Of a stretch of DNA of 32,905 nt, positions 14,949 through 22,296 are shown piece by piece (within the stretch, counting starts at the first letter, position 1; every line of letters begins with the position of its first letter). The DNA is from Clostridiales bacterium (lineage in GTDB: Bacteria; Bacillota; Clostridia; Oscillospirales; Oscillospiraceae), in assembly GCA_022786965.1 (NCBI GenBank), contig JALFXH010000048.1:1-32905 (forward strand), in the 5' to 3' direction. The translations under genes and the position numbers were made by a program. The notes below the pieces were generated by a model, which worked only from the letters and a program-made list of their open reading frames with translations, made no database searches and had not been told where the DNA came from.

Positions 14949-15196
14949 TCGAACTGAAAGAACTTATCCGCGCCCTTCGGCGGGGCGCCCCGGATAACCT
15001 GCGGTGCTTGGGCTGCGGCTTTGAGCACAGCTGCGGTATCCACGGCTGCCGGGTGATGAAAGAAGCGGCCAGCAGGCTGGAGCATCTGCAGACTGCGGCC
15101 TACCGGATCAGGAAGCGGTATGATTTTGCTAAAGGTGCTGAAAAGTCGATTCTCGGTGAAGTTTTGAATCTTCTGGGGGAGGGAGATCATGAGTAA
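14945..15196 (+). CDS. Small CxxC protein of the early operon
   Basis: 83 residues, start overlapping the helicase stop (ATGA). Four cysteines, C21, C24, C30 and C35 (CLGCGFEHSCGIHGC), are spaced as a possible zinc site, followed by a helical region (ASRLEHLQTAAYRIRKRY). I recognise no named family. Its last 8 bp overlap the next gene. Its place in the replication operon suggests an accessory DNA-binding or adaptor role, with no direct proof. Confidence 0.65.
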   Translation: MIELKELIRALRRGAPDNLRCLGCGFEHSCGIHGCRVMKEAASRLEHLQTAAYRIRKRYDFAKGAEKSILGEVLNLLGEGDHE

Positions 15197-15629
15197 CCGC
15201 CAGCAGCGCAGAGCTGCAAAGCACAAGGGTAAGCGGTCCGGCGAAACTTATGCCGATGTACTGGCCCGAAAGAAGATGATTCAGGAGGAAGTGGCCAAAT
15301 CCGTGCGGGACACTTCCATCTCCATCGAGGCGGACATCAAGACGCAGCGTTTCCTCTGGATGGCCGTGGTGGCACTGAATGAGGCCTTTGGCTTTGGTGG
15401 CGAAAGGGCTAAGAGGTTTATGCTGGCGCTGGAAGAGGTGGCCAACGAATGCCAGCAGATGGCGGAAGAGAACGGAGGCACCTATGCCAGGGCGAAGTTA
15501 ATGGAACGTGCCAGCCAGATCACCGGCGTCGTAATCACGCCGGTATATGAGGACGCAATCAGGCAGGCGCGGGAAGAAAATGAGGCAAATGGTGTTTTCT
15601 TCCCCGCTGGTGACCCGGAAAAGTGGTAA
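15189..15629 (+). CDS. Hypothetical phage early protein
   Basis: 146 residues with a very basic N-terminus (SNRQQRRAAKHKGKRSGE), then a mostly helical body including FLWMAVVALNEAFGFGGERA and a C-terminal VFFPAGDPEKW. GGGAGATC precedes the ATG. No catalytic motif is seen and the family is not one I can name. The ALNEAFGFG..R region is typical of small conserved proteins just before the late regulator in Firmicutes phages. Confidence 0.6.
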   Translation: MSNRQQRRAAKHKGKRSGETYADVLARKKMIQEEVAKSVRDTSISIEADIKTQRFLWMAVVALNEAFGFGGERAKRFMLALEEVANECQQMAEENGGTYARAKLMERASQITGVVITPVYEDAIRQAREENEANGVFFPAGDPEKW

Positions 15630-15644
15630 AGGAGGTCGATTGAC

Positions 15645-16082
15645 TTGAACTGGAAGCATGAAGCAATTGAGAAACTGAAGGATTACAACGCAAAAAAGCA
15701 GTCTCTTACCTCCATCCCGGAGGAAATCGCCCAGCTGGAATCCGCGGTGAAGGGAATCCGCAGTGCGTCGGCGGACGGTTCTCCGGCCCGTGGAGGCGGT
15801 TCCGGAAGGGAGGATATGCTGCTTTCCAATATCTGCAAGCGGGAGGAACTGGGAAGGTCGCTTGCGTCTGCAAAGGCGTGGGTATCTCAGGTTGATACCG
15901 CGCTGGCCGTTCTGAATCAGGAGGATCGGCTGATCCTGGACAGGTTCTACGTATCGTCCCAGAAAGGGGCGGCGGAACGGCTGGCCTGTGATCTGGGCGT
16001 GGATGTGAAGACGGTGTACCATCGGAAGGACGCTGCCTTGCGGCGTTTCACCATCGCCTTGTACGGGGCCGTGGAAAGTTGA
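15645..16082 (+). CDS. RinA/ArpU-like late transcription regulator
   Basis: 145 residues with a TTG start at 15645, 9 nt after AAAGGAGG. The N-terminal 95 residues are helical with a Gly/Ser loop (about 43-56). The C-terminal 50, LNQEDRLILDRFYVSSQKGA then LACDLGVDVKTVYHRKDAAL, match the sigma-70 region 4-like helix-turn-helix of phage late regulators (RinA, ArpU and DUF1492-type). Such proteins switch on packaging and structural genes. It is the last gene before the promoter, terminator and terminase genes, the expected place for a late activator. Confidence 0.82.
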   Translation: MNWKHEAIEKLKDYNAKKQSLTSIPEEIAQLESAVKGIRSASADGSPARGGGSGREDMLLSNICKREELGRSLASAKAWVSQVDTALAVLNQEDRLILDRFYVSSQKGAAERLACDLGVDVKTVYHRKDAALRRFTIALYGAVES

Positions 16083-16094
16083 GAATTTTTTGGG

Positions 16095-16122
16095 TTGAAA
16101 TTTCGGTTTGAAGTGGTATACT
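16095..16122 (+). promoter_or_regulatory. Predicted late promoter
   Basis: TTGAAA (16095-16100), 16-nt spacer, TATACT (16117-16122). It lies 12 bp after the late regulator stop and upstream of terminase. AATTTCG at 16099-16105 and its exact inverse CGAAATT at 16131-16137 flank the -10 box and could be a regulator site. The expected start is near 16129. Confidence 0.7.
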
Positions 16123-16143
16123 GGTAAAAACGAAATTGCAGAC

Positions 16144-16177
16144 GAGGCTCGGGAACGCTCCCGGGCCTCTTTGTTTT
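16144..16177 (+). terminator. Terminator just inside the late transcript
   Basis: The arms GAGGCTCGGGA (16144-16154) and TCCCGGGCCTC (16159-16169) close around ACGC with one T-G wobble, followed by TTTGTTTT. It is a strong intrinsic terminator located about 15 nt after the predicted late start and 14 bp before the terminase start codon. It would give a short leader RNA unless polymerase is modified to read through. Confidence 0.85.
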
Positions 16178-16190
16178 GAGAGGTGGTGGT

Positions 16191-16703
16191 GTGGCACGGC
16201 TGACCGAAAAACAAGCCAGATTTGTAGAAGAGTACCTTGTGGATCTGAATGCCACACAGGCTGCTATCAGGGCGGGTTACAGCGAAAAAACAGCGAGGTC
16301 TGTAGGCTGTGAAAACCTTACAAAACCTGACATTCAGGAAGCAATCAAATCTGCGATGAGCCTTCGTTCGGAAAGAACGGAGATCACGCAGGACATGGTG
16401 CTGCGGGAGCTTGCGGCCATTGGCTTTTCACGAATTACGGATTATGTAAACATAAAAAACGGGGTCGTTGAGCTTAATGACACGTCCTCCCTGACAGATA
16501 GTCAGAATGCTGCTATCGCAAGCATAAAAGAAGGAAAGTTTGGTATTGAGCTGAAGAACTACGATAAGCTCCGAGCGCTGGAACTGCTAGGACAGCATCT
16601 TGGTATGTTTCACGGAAAGTCGGATTCTGATGAAAATGTGCCTGATGACGGTTTTGTGGACGCCCTTCGCGGGGAGGCTGCGGAAGTATGGCAGGAAGAC
16701 TAA
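16191..16703 (+). CDS. terS: Terminase small subunit
   Basis: 170 residues of the Terminase_2 family: an N-terminal LTEKQARFVEEYLVDLNATQ followed by AIRAGYSEKTARSVG (helix-turn-helix that binds pac/cos DNA), then an ITDYV region and a C-terminal GFVDALRGEAAEVW that would contact the large subunit. The GTG at 16191 is chosen because GAGAGGTGG precedes it; a TTG at 16176 lies in the terminator U-tract. It overlaps the large subunit gene by 16 bp. Confidence 0.93.
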   Translation: MARLTEKQARFVEEYLVDLNATQAAIRAGYSEKTARSVGCENLTKPDIQEAIKSAMSLRSERTEITQDMVLRELAAIGFSRITDYVNIKNGVVELNDTSSLTDSQNAAIASIKEGKFGIELKNYDKLRALELLGQHLGMFHGKSDSDENVPDDGFVDALRGEAAEVWQED

Positions 16704-17989
16704 AACCAGCTGTATTCCGGTTCCGGCCATTCTCCCGGAAGCAAAAGCAGGTGCTAACCTGGTGGCTGCCGGAATCCGGGGTATCTGGCGCAGACGGCAT
16801 CATCGCGGATGGCGCCATTCGGTCTGGAAAGACGGTGTGCATGGCGCTGGCGTTTGTCCAGTGGTCTATGCAGACCTTCAGCGGGCAGAATTTCGGTATG
16901 TGCGGCAAGACTGTCGGAAGCTTCCGGCGCAATGTGCTTTCCGTGCTGAAACAGATGCTCGGTTCCAGAGGGTATCAGGTTTCCGACTGCCGGTCTGATA
17001 ATCTGGTCATCATCTCCCGGGGTAGCGTCGAAAATTATTACTACATTTTCGGCGGCAAGGATGAAGGCTCTCAGGATCTTATTCAGGGCATCACGCTGGC
17101 GGGCATTCTTTTGGACGAGGTGGCACTGATGCCGGAAAGCTTTGTCAATCAGGCCGCAGGCCGTTGTTCTGTGGAAGGATCAAAATTCTGGTTCAACTGC
17201 AACCCGGAAGGCCCGGAGCATTGGTTCAAAAAGAACTGGATCGACGCGAGAGCGGACAAGCATCTTCTGTACGTCCAGTTCACCATGGAGGACAACCTGA
17301 GCCTGTCTGAGCGCATCCGGGAGCGTTACAGGGCCATGTATACCGGCATCTTCTACCGGCGGTATATTCTCGGCGAGTGGTGTCTTGCGGAGGGCTTGAT
17401 TTATGAATTTTACCCGGAAAAGCACATTGCGGCCAAGCTGCCGGATTCCGGGGAATGGTACATTTCCTGTGACTATGGCACTCTGAACCCGTTCTCAGCT
17501 GGCCTGTGGTGCGTGAATCGCGGACGGGCCGTCCGTGTGAAGGAATATTACCACTCCGGCAGGGACAGCAGCCATCAGCTGACGGACGAGGAGTATTATC
17601 AGGAAATTGAAAAGCTGGCCGGTGGCAGGGAGATCCACCACATCATCGTGGATCCGTCAGCGGCTTCTTTTATTGCCTGTATCCGCAGGCACGGGCGGTT
17701 TTCTGTACGGAAAGCGAAAAATGATGTGCTGTACGGCATCCGGCTGACCTCGGTCATGCTGAGAGCCGGCGTTATCAAAATCGGCGCGGACTGTAAGGAC
17801 GCGATCCGGGAATTTGGTCTGTACTGCTGGGAGGAAAGGGGCGAGGTAGACAAGCCTGTGAAGGAAAACGACCACGCCATGGACGATATCCGTTACTTCT
17901 GCGCCACGGTCATGGCCAGGAACCGGGAGACCCGGGGGATCATAGGAGGAATGTGCGATGAGAAAGAGGATCCGAAAGTGGATCGTTGA
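16688..17989 (+). CDS. terL: Terminase large subunit (PBSX type)
   Basis: 433 residues. The ATPase has Walker A G42-T49 (GAIRSGKT) and Walker B ILLDEVA (D143, E144). The C-terminal nuclease has acidic residues D262 (SCDYGTLNP), D322 (VDPSAASF) and D395/D399/D400 (DHAMDDIRYF). It pumps DNA into the prohead and cuts it. The PBSX/XtmB-like relationship suggests headful packaging, which is an inference. The last 32 bp overlap the next gene. Confidence 0.96.
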   Translation: MAGRLKPAVFRFRPFSRKQKQVLTWWLPESGVSGADGIIADGAIRSGKTVCMALAFVQWSMQTFSGQNFGMCGKTVGSFRRNVLSVLKQMLGSRGYQVSDCRSDNLVIISRGSVENYYYIFGGKDEGSQDLIQGITLAGILLDEVALMPESFVNQAAGRCSVEGSKFWFNCNPEGPEHWFKKNWIDARADKHLLYVQFTMEDNLSLSERIRERYRAMYTGIFYRRYILGEWCLAEGLIYEFYPEKHIAAKLPDSGEWYISCDYGTLNPFSAGLWCVNRGRAVRVKEYYHSGRDSSHQLTDEEYYQEIEKLAGGREIHHIIVDPSAASFIACIRRHGRFSVRKAKNDVLYGIRLTSVMLRAGVIKIGADCKDAIREFGLYCWEERGEVDKPVKENDHAMDDIRYFCATVMARNRETRGIIGGMCDEKEDPKVDR

Positions 17990-18164
17990 TATGGCACCAA
18001 TCTGGGCGAAAGCGTCATTGCAGGCGGAAAACAGGGCACTTGCAGAGGAAAACCAGCGGCTCCGTGATGAAATCGACAGGCTGAATGCTTACATTCAGGG
18101 TTTGCAGTTCGCTACACGGGCGCTTCGCAGAATTACCATCAATACGGCAGGTGATAAGAATTGA
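17958..18164 (+). CDS. Small coiled-coil protein between terminase and portal
   Basis: 68 residues; ATAGGAGG precedes the ATG at 17958. A basic N-terminus (MRKRIRKWIVDMAPIW) leads into a clear heptad helix (AEENQRLRDEIDRLNAYIQG). The function is unknown. Being translated in overlap with both terminase and portal, it may be a packaging or portal accessory factor. Confidence 0.65.
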   Translation: MRKRIRKWIVDMAPIWAKASLQAENRALAEENQRLRDEIDRLNAYIQGLQFATRALRRITINTAGDKN

Positions 18165-19501
18165 ACTACGCGGAATTTGAAATGGCTTTCCACGCGGTGG
18201 ACACAACTTCCGATATGATGAAGGCTGCTATTCAGAGGTGGTACGATATGTACTATGAAAAAGAAGCTACTGAGGAATCAGACCCATGCCAGCGGATTCC
18301 GTATACCATCGTCAGAAAGTTGGCCAAGACTGCTTTTTCGGAATATTCAGCCACCAGCAAGGATGATTTCGCTTCCAGCGTCATCCGTGCGGCAGACAGC
18401 AAGAAGCAGAAGGCCATGCACAAGGCACTGATCGGCGGTATCAGCGGCTTGAAGCCTGTCCCCACGAAAGATGGATTCCGTTTTTCCGTTGTAGACAGGA
18501 GCGTGATGCTCGTGTTTGCGCGGGACGGCGACGGTGTTCCTGTGGATATCGGAACCTATGAAAAGAGCACCTTCGGACGGTTTTACTACACCCTTCTGGA
18601 ACGGCGCACTGTTGGTCATGGCGGATATCTCACAATCACAAACAAACTGTACCGCTCTCAGGATGATGGAACGCTTGGAAGCCCTGCGCCACTGACAGAG
18701 CTTCCGCAGTATGCAGGCATGATGGAGGAATACACCTTCCAGAAGCCTGTCGGCGGCGTCGGCATCGCATGGCTGAAAACGCCTATTGAGAACTGCGTGG
18801 ATGGAAGCGCTGATTGCGTCTCAGTCTACGCCCCGGCTGTTGGCCTGATTGAGAACATCAACCGCAATGAAGCCCAGATGAACGGTGAGTTCGACCGTGG
18901 AAAGAGCCGGATCATTGCCAGCGCGGATATGCTGGAATTTGATGGAACCGGCAAGCGGAAGAAACTCAGTGCGGATGTGTTTACTGCCGTAGATGAAGCC
19001 CCGGACGAAGTGGGAATTACCATTTTTTCCCCGGAACTGCGGGAACAGTCTTTCCTGAACAGGAAACGGGAATATCTGCGCAATGCGGAAACCATTATCG
19101 GCCTGAAACGCGGCCTTCTGTCCGATGTGGAAGCGGAGGAGCGGACTGCTACGGAGGTCACTTCCTCCGAGGGTGACTACAATCTGACAATCATTGACTT
19201 TCAGCAGATGTGGGAGAACGCTCTGCGGGAGGCAGTCAGGCTGTGCGGTATCCTCGGTCAGCTATACCATATACCCGGCGCACATGAAGTGCCGGACGAT
19301 TCTGTGGTCATCGACTGGGGCAACGGTGTCCTGTTCGACGAAGAAAAGACCTGGGCAGATTACAAGGACATGGTGGCATCCGGACTGCTAAAGCCTGAAA
19401 TCGCCCTGGGATGGCGGTTCAATATGCCGGCAGACACACCCGCACAGCAGGAGAAAATCCGCAAGATGTATATGCCGGGCGCTGTGGAGGACGGTGAATA
19501 A
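18161..19501 (+). CDS. Portal protein
   Basis: 446 residues, TTG start at 18161 overlapping the previous TGA, with CAGGTGAT upstream. It matches SPP1/A118-type portals: an early helical YDMYYEKEATEE region, PCQRIPYTIVRKLAKTAFSE, the central NINRNEAQMNGEFDRGKSRI segment and a C-terminal VIDWGNGVLFDEEKTWADYK. It forms the dodecameric ring through which DNA enters the head. Confidence 0.92.
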   Translation: MNYAEFEMAFHAVDTTSDMMKAAIQRWYDMYYEKEATEESDPCQRIPYTIVRKLAKTAFSEYSATSKDDFASSVIRAADSKKQKAMHKALIGGISGLKPVPTKDGFRFSVVDRSVMLVFARDGDGVPVDIGTYEKSTFGRFYYTLLERRTVGHGGYLTITNKLYRSQDDGTLGSPAPLTELPQYAGMMEEYTFQKPVGGVGIAWLKTPIENCVDGSADCVSVYAPAVGLIENINRNEAQMNGEFDRGKSRIIASADMLEFDGTGKRKKLSADVFTAVDEAPDEVGITIFSPELREQSFLNRKREYLRNAETIIGLKRGLLSDVEAEERTATEVTSSEGDYNLTIIDFQQMWENALREAVRLCGILGQLYHIPGAHEVPDDSVVIDWGNGVLFDEEKTWADYKDMVASGLLKPEIALGWRFNMPADTPAQQEKIRKMYMPGAVEDGE

Positions 19502-19503
19502 CC

Positions 19504-21141
19504 ATGCTGACTGCTGACCAGATCGAAGCTCTCGGAGATTATGCCGTTCAGTTGCTTTCGCCTGTAACGGAATATCTTATCGAGGATATTGCAGAGAGGA
19601 TTTCAGAAGCTGGCCAGCTTACCGGCACTGCTGCCTATCAGGTATGGCGGCTTCAGCAGCTTGGCGTGTCTCAGCGGCAGCTGAAAAAGGAACTGCGTAA
19701 GCTTCTGAAGTTGAGCCACCGGGATCTGCGCCGTCTGTTGGAACAGTCCGCCGAGGCAGGATATGACTATGATATCCGAAAGCATCCCTATGTGCAAGCA
19801 CTTTCTTTCAGAGAAAACGCTGTGATTCAGAACATCGTATCCGCAGCGGTTCAGCTTGCGGAGGATGATCTGACCAACATCACACAGACAATTGGATTTA
19901 TCGGCCCGGACGGGCATGCGCGGGAGCTTACCGATGCCTACCGACAGGCTTGCGACTTTGCTTTCAAAAAGGTATCCACAGGAGCGCAGGACTACGCTTC
20001 CGCAATCCGTCAGGCTACCAGGAATCTTTCCGAGAAGGGAATCGTCACAATCGACTATGATTCCGGTGTGCACACCTCTTTGGAAGCCGCCGTACGCCGC
20101 AGCGTTATGGGCGGCCTCGGTCTGATGCAAGAGCAGATCAGTCGGCAGAATCATGATGATTTCGGCTGTGACGGCTGGGAGATTTCCGCCCACGCCGCCA
20201 GCGCCACCGACCATGAGCCGATTCAGGGAAAGCAGTATTCTGACGCGGAATATGAGAAACTGAATAATTCCCTTGTCCGTCGGATCGGAACGCTGAACTG
20301 CGGCCACTCCGCTTTCCCGATCATTCTTGGCGTGGATTCCCCGCAGTACACCCCGGATGAACTGGAGAAAATGCGCCGGGGAAATGAAAACGGCGTTAAC
20401 TATGAGGGAAGGCATTACACCATGTACGAGGCAACCCAGCGCCAGCGAAATCTGGAACGGAAAATCCGAAAGCAGAAGCGGAGAATTCTGGTTGACGAAT
20501 CCACAGGAGACAAAGAGCGGCTACAGCAGGATCAGATCAAATATCAGGTTCTGAATCAGGAGTACAAGCGGTTTTCCAAGGCTTCCGGACTGCGTACACA
20601 GCATGAGCGCATGGAACTGGCTGGGTTCGGGCCGAAACAGGAAAAAGCAGCGAAAGAATCGTATATCGATGTTGCAAATCAAGCTGATTCGGTGTATGAT
20701 ACTGGGAGTATAGATGGTAACGTCAAAGCATTTATGCGTGACCTGCCAACCAGGCAGATGATCGGAAGTGACAAATATCCGCTTTCGCTCCATTCGGGAA
20801 GGCAGAATAAACATATACCTGGTACACACGAATTTGCACAGTATGCGAATTGCCTTGAAGCAAAAGGCCAGTTCGGGCCGTCCAGAATTACGATTACAGA
20901 AGATGATGTCAGTGGTCTTGTACAGAAATATCACGGGAAAGGCGCTTTGCTAAAGACAAAAGATGGAACTTGGCGTGGAATTGAGAGAATTACAGTACAT
21001 CCTGGCGTAATTGGCGTGGCAGTAAATAACCTTACTGGTGCAGAAGCTGACACGACTACCTTCACGATACGCTACAGCAAAGACGGATACCATGTCGTAC
21101 CTGATTATCCAAGCAGGAAGGGTGAGAAATCAAAATTATGA
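19504..21141 (+). CDS. Minor capsid protein fused to an Ntox50-like toxin
   Basis: 545 residues. About 1-340 match the minor capsid 2 family found after SPP1/A118-type portals, including the region of EISAHAASATDHEPIQGKQY and a CGHSAFP turn. A linker (about 345-410) leads to a C-terminal domain (about 415-545) with LHSGRQNKHIPGTHEF, then VNNLTGAEAD and IRYSKDGYHVVP. This is the pattern of the polymorphic toxin type 50 (Ntox50) domain, a putative RNase. Capsid-borne toxin domains of this kind (MuF-type phage polymorphic toxins) may enter the cell with the DNA or act between cells. The last 4 bp overlap the small LSm-like gene, a candidate immunity protein. Toxicity is inferred. Confidence 0.85.
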   Translation: MLTADQIEALGDYAVQLLSPVTEYLIEDIAERISEAGQLTGTAAYQVWRLQQLGVSQRQLKKELRKLLKLSHRDLRRLLEQSAEAGYDYDIRKHPYVQALSFRENAVIQNIVSAAVQLAEDDLTNITQTIGFIGPDGHARELTDAYRQACDFAFKKVSTGAQDYASAIRQATRNLSEKGIVTIDYDSGVHTSLEAAVRRSVMGGLGLMQEQISRQNHDDFGCDGWEISAHAASATDHEPIQGKQYSDAEYEKLNNSLVRRIGTLNCGHSAFPIILGVDSPQYTPDELEKMRRGNENGVNYEGRHYTMYEATQRQRNLERKIRKQKRRILVDESTGDKERLQQDQIKYQVLNQEYKRFSKASGLRTQHERMELAGFGPKQEKAAKESYIDVANQADSVYDTGSIDGNVKAFMRDLPTRQMIGSDKYPLSLHSGRQNKHIPGTHEFAQYANCLEAKGQFGPSRITITEDDVSGLVQKYHGKGALLKTKDGTWRGIERITVHPGVIGVAVNNLTGAEADTTTFTIRYSKDGYHVVPDYPSRKGEKSKL

Positions 21142-21356
21142 AAGTAGAATACACCATGGAGGATCTGTTTGCTTTCATGGATTCCAGAAGGCCGGTAAAG
21201 GTCACCTGCACAGATGGAAAAGCTTTCTCTGGTATGTGTTGGGCCTACTCCGATGTGTTCAACATGGAGGAAGAAGGAATCAACGAAGCAAGCATAGAGG
21301 TGCAGGATACCATGATTTTTCTTCATGAGATTCAGAGAATCGAATATGCCGATTAA
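21138..21356 (+). CDS. Small LSm-like protein, candidate immunity partner
   Basis: 72 residues, ATG overlapping the toxin-capsid stop (ATGA). The segment RPVKVTCTDGKAFSGMCWAY, followed by EASIEVQD and IQRIEYAD, looks like a small Sm/LSm-type beta barrel of a kind common in Firmicutes. Tight coupling to a gene ending in a toxin domain suggests an immunity role. A strong terminator overlaps its stop codon, so expression ends with this pair unless read through. Confidence 0.7.
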   Translation: MKVEYTMEDLFAFMDSRRPVKVTCTDGKAFSGMCWAYSDVFNMEEEGINEASIEVQDTMIFLHEIQRIEYAD

Positions 21357-21386
21357 CCACCATCCGATTCCGGCTGGTGGTTTTCT
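21355..21386 (+). terminator. Terminator after the toxin/LSm pair
   Basis: AACCACC (21355-21361) pairs with GGTGGTT (21376-21382); an inner CCG/CGG pair closes ATTC; TTTT overlaps the stem end and is followed by C. The hairpin begins inside the TAA of the LSm-like gene. The U-tract is short, so partial termination is likely. Confidence 0.65.
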
Positions 21387-21413
21387 CGTGTCCATTTTTA
21401 GGAGGTAATGCCA

Positions 21414-21595
21414 ATGAAATGCCCCTATGCGGTAAATCGCCATATGGTGCAGCAATCCGTTTATGAATAGACGACAGCGGAAACCAGACCACCCAGCAGA
21501 CGATTGAACGTAATACCGCTGAGTTTGTGGACTGTCTGATGGAGGACTGCGGTGCATGGCATGATGGGAAGTGCCGCTACAATCAAGTTGATTAG
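21414..21595 (+). pseudogene. Cysteine-rich small protein gene with a one-base deletion
   Basis: AGGAGG precedes the ATG at 21414. The frame reads MKCPYAVNRHMVQQSVYE and stops at TAG (21468-21470). The next frame continues as DDSGNQTTQQTIERNTAEF, CLMEDCGAWHDGKC and RYNQVD to TAG at 21593-21595. Inserting one T within GAATAGAC (giving TAT GAC) restores a 60-residue protein with C3, C41, C46 and C54, probably zinc-binding. Intact proteins of this pattern occur among late genes of related prophages. It is either a real frameshift or a sequence error. Confidence 0.75.
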
Positions 21596-21631
21596 AGCAA
21601 CTGTTTCTGATTTGGAAACGGTTGCTTTTTT
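21596..21631 (+). terminator. Terminator before the scaffold gene
   Basis: AGCAACTGTTTC pairs with GAAACGGTTGCT (one T-G wobble) around a 7-nt loop, then six T residues. It is strong and lies directly after the broken gene. Scaffold and capsid genes downstream would need read-through or a separate promoter; between 21632 and 21721 I see a ribosome site (AAAAGGAG) but no convincing promoter. Confidence 0.85.
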
Positions 21632-21721
21632 CATACCATATTTGGCCGATCCGCAGGCCTAACAAAGCGGAGCGGTGGGAGCTGGCAACCTCCTAAAACG
21701 CCTAGCCGCAAAAGGAGTACA

Positions 21722-22276
21722 ATGAAAACCGAATTTTTGCAGAATTTCAAAGTAAACGACCATCCCCTGTCCAAGGAGATCATTGACGCCATTTTGGCTG
21801 AGAACGGCAGGGACATCGAAGCGGCAAAGAAGCCGTTTGCCGACTACGACACCACCAAGCAGCAGCTGGACGAAGCTCAGAAAACAATCAAAGGCTTTCA
21901 GGATCAGGATATCGATGGCATCCGCCAGTCCGCAAAGGACTGGGAGGACAAGTACAATGCCGCTGTGGCGGACAGCCAGAAGAAGATCGCTGACATGGAA
22001 TTTGACCACGCTCTGGAAGCTGCCATCACCGGCGCAAAAGGCAAGAGCGCAAAAGCCATCCGGGCACTGCTGGACGTGGATACCCTGAAATCCAGCAAGA
22101 ACCAGGAAGCTGACATCAAGGCCGCGCTGGAAGCTGTCCAGAGGGACAACGGCTATCTGTTCGACGACGGTTCCACGCCTCCTCCTTATGCAGATGGCAC
22201 TGGCACACACAAACAGCAGCCCAATGGCGAACCGAGCAGCCTTGCTGGTGCGCTCAGGGCAAAATACAATCTGTAA
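21722..22276 (+). CDS. Capsid scaffold protein (Gp20 family)
   Basis: 184 residues, the usual size of Gp20-type minor structural/scaffold proteins. There is a helical, charged body with DTTKQQLDEAQKTIKGFQDQ and ALEAAITGAKGKSAKAIRAL, and a C-terminus ending SSLAGALRAKYNL, which should bind the coat protein. It shapes the prohead and then leaves. AAAAGGAG precedes the ATG. It sits immediately upstream of the major capsid gene, as expected. Confidence 0.9.
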   Translation: MKTEFLQNFKVNDHPLSKEIIDAILAENGRDIEAAKKPFADYDTTKQQLDEAQKTIKGFQDQDIDGIRQSAKDWEDKYNAAVADSQKKIADMEFDHALEAAITGAKGKSAKAIRALLDVDTLKSSKNQEADIKAALEAVQRDNGYLFDDGSTPPPYADGTGTHKQQPNGEPSSLAGALRAKYNL

Positions 22277-22296
22277 TATGAAAGGATGATTTTTCA

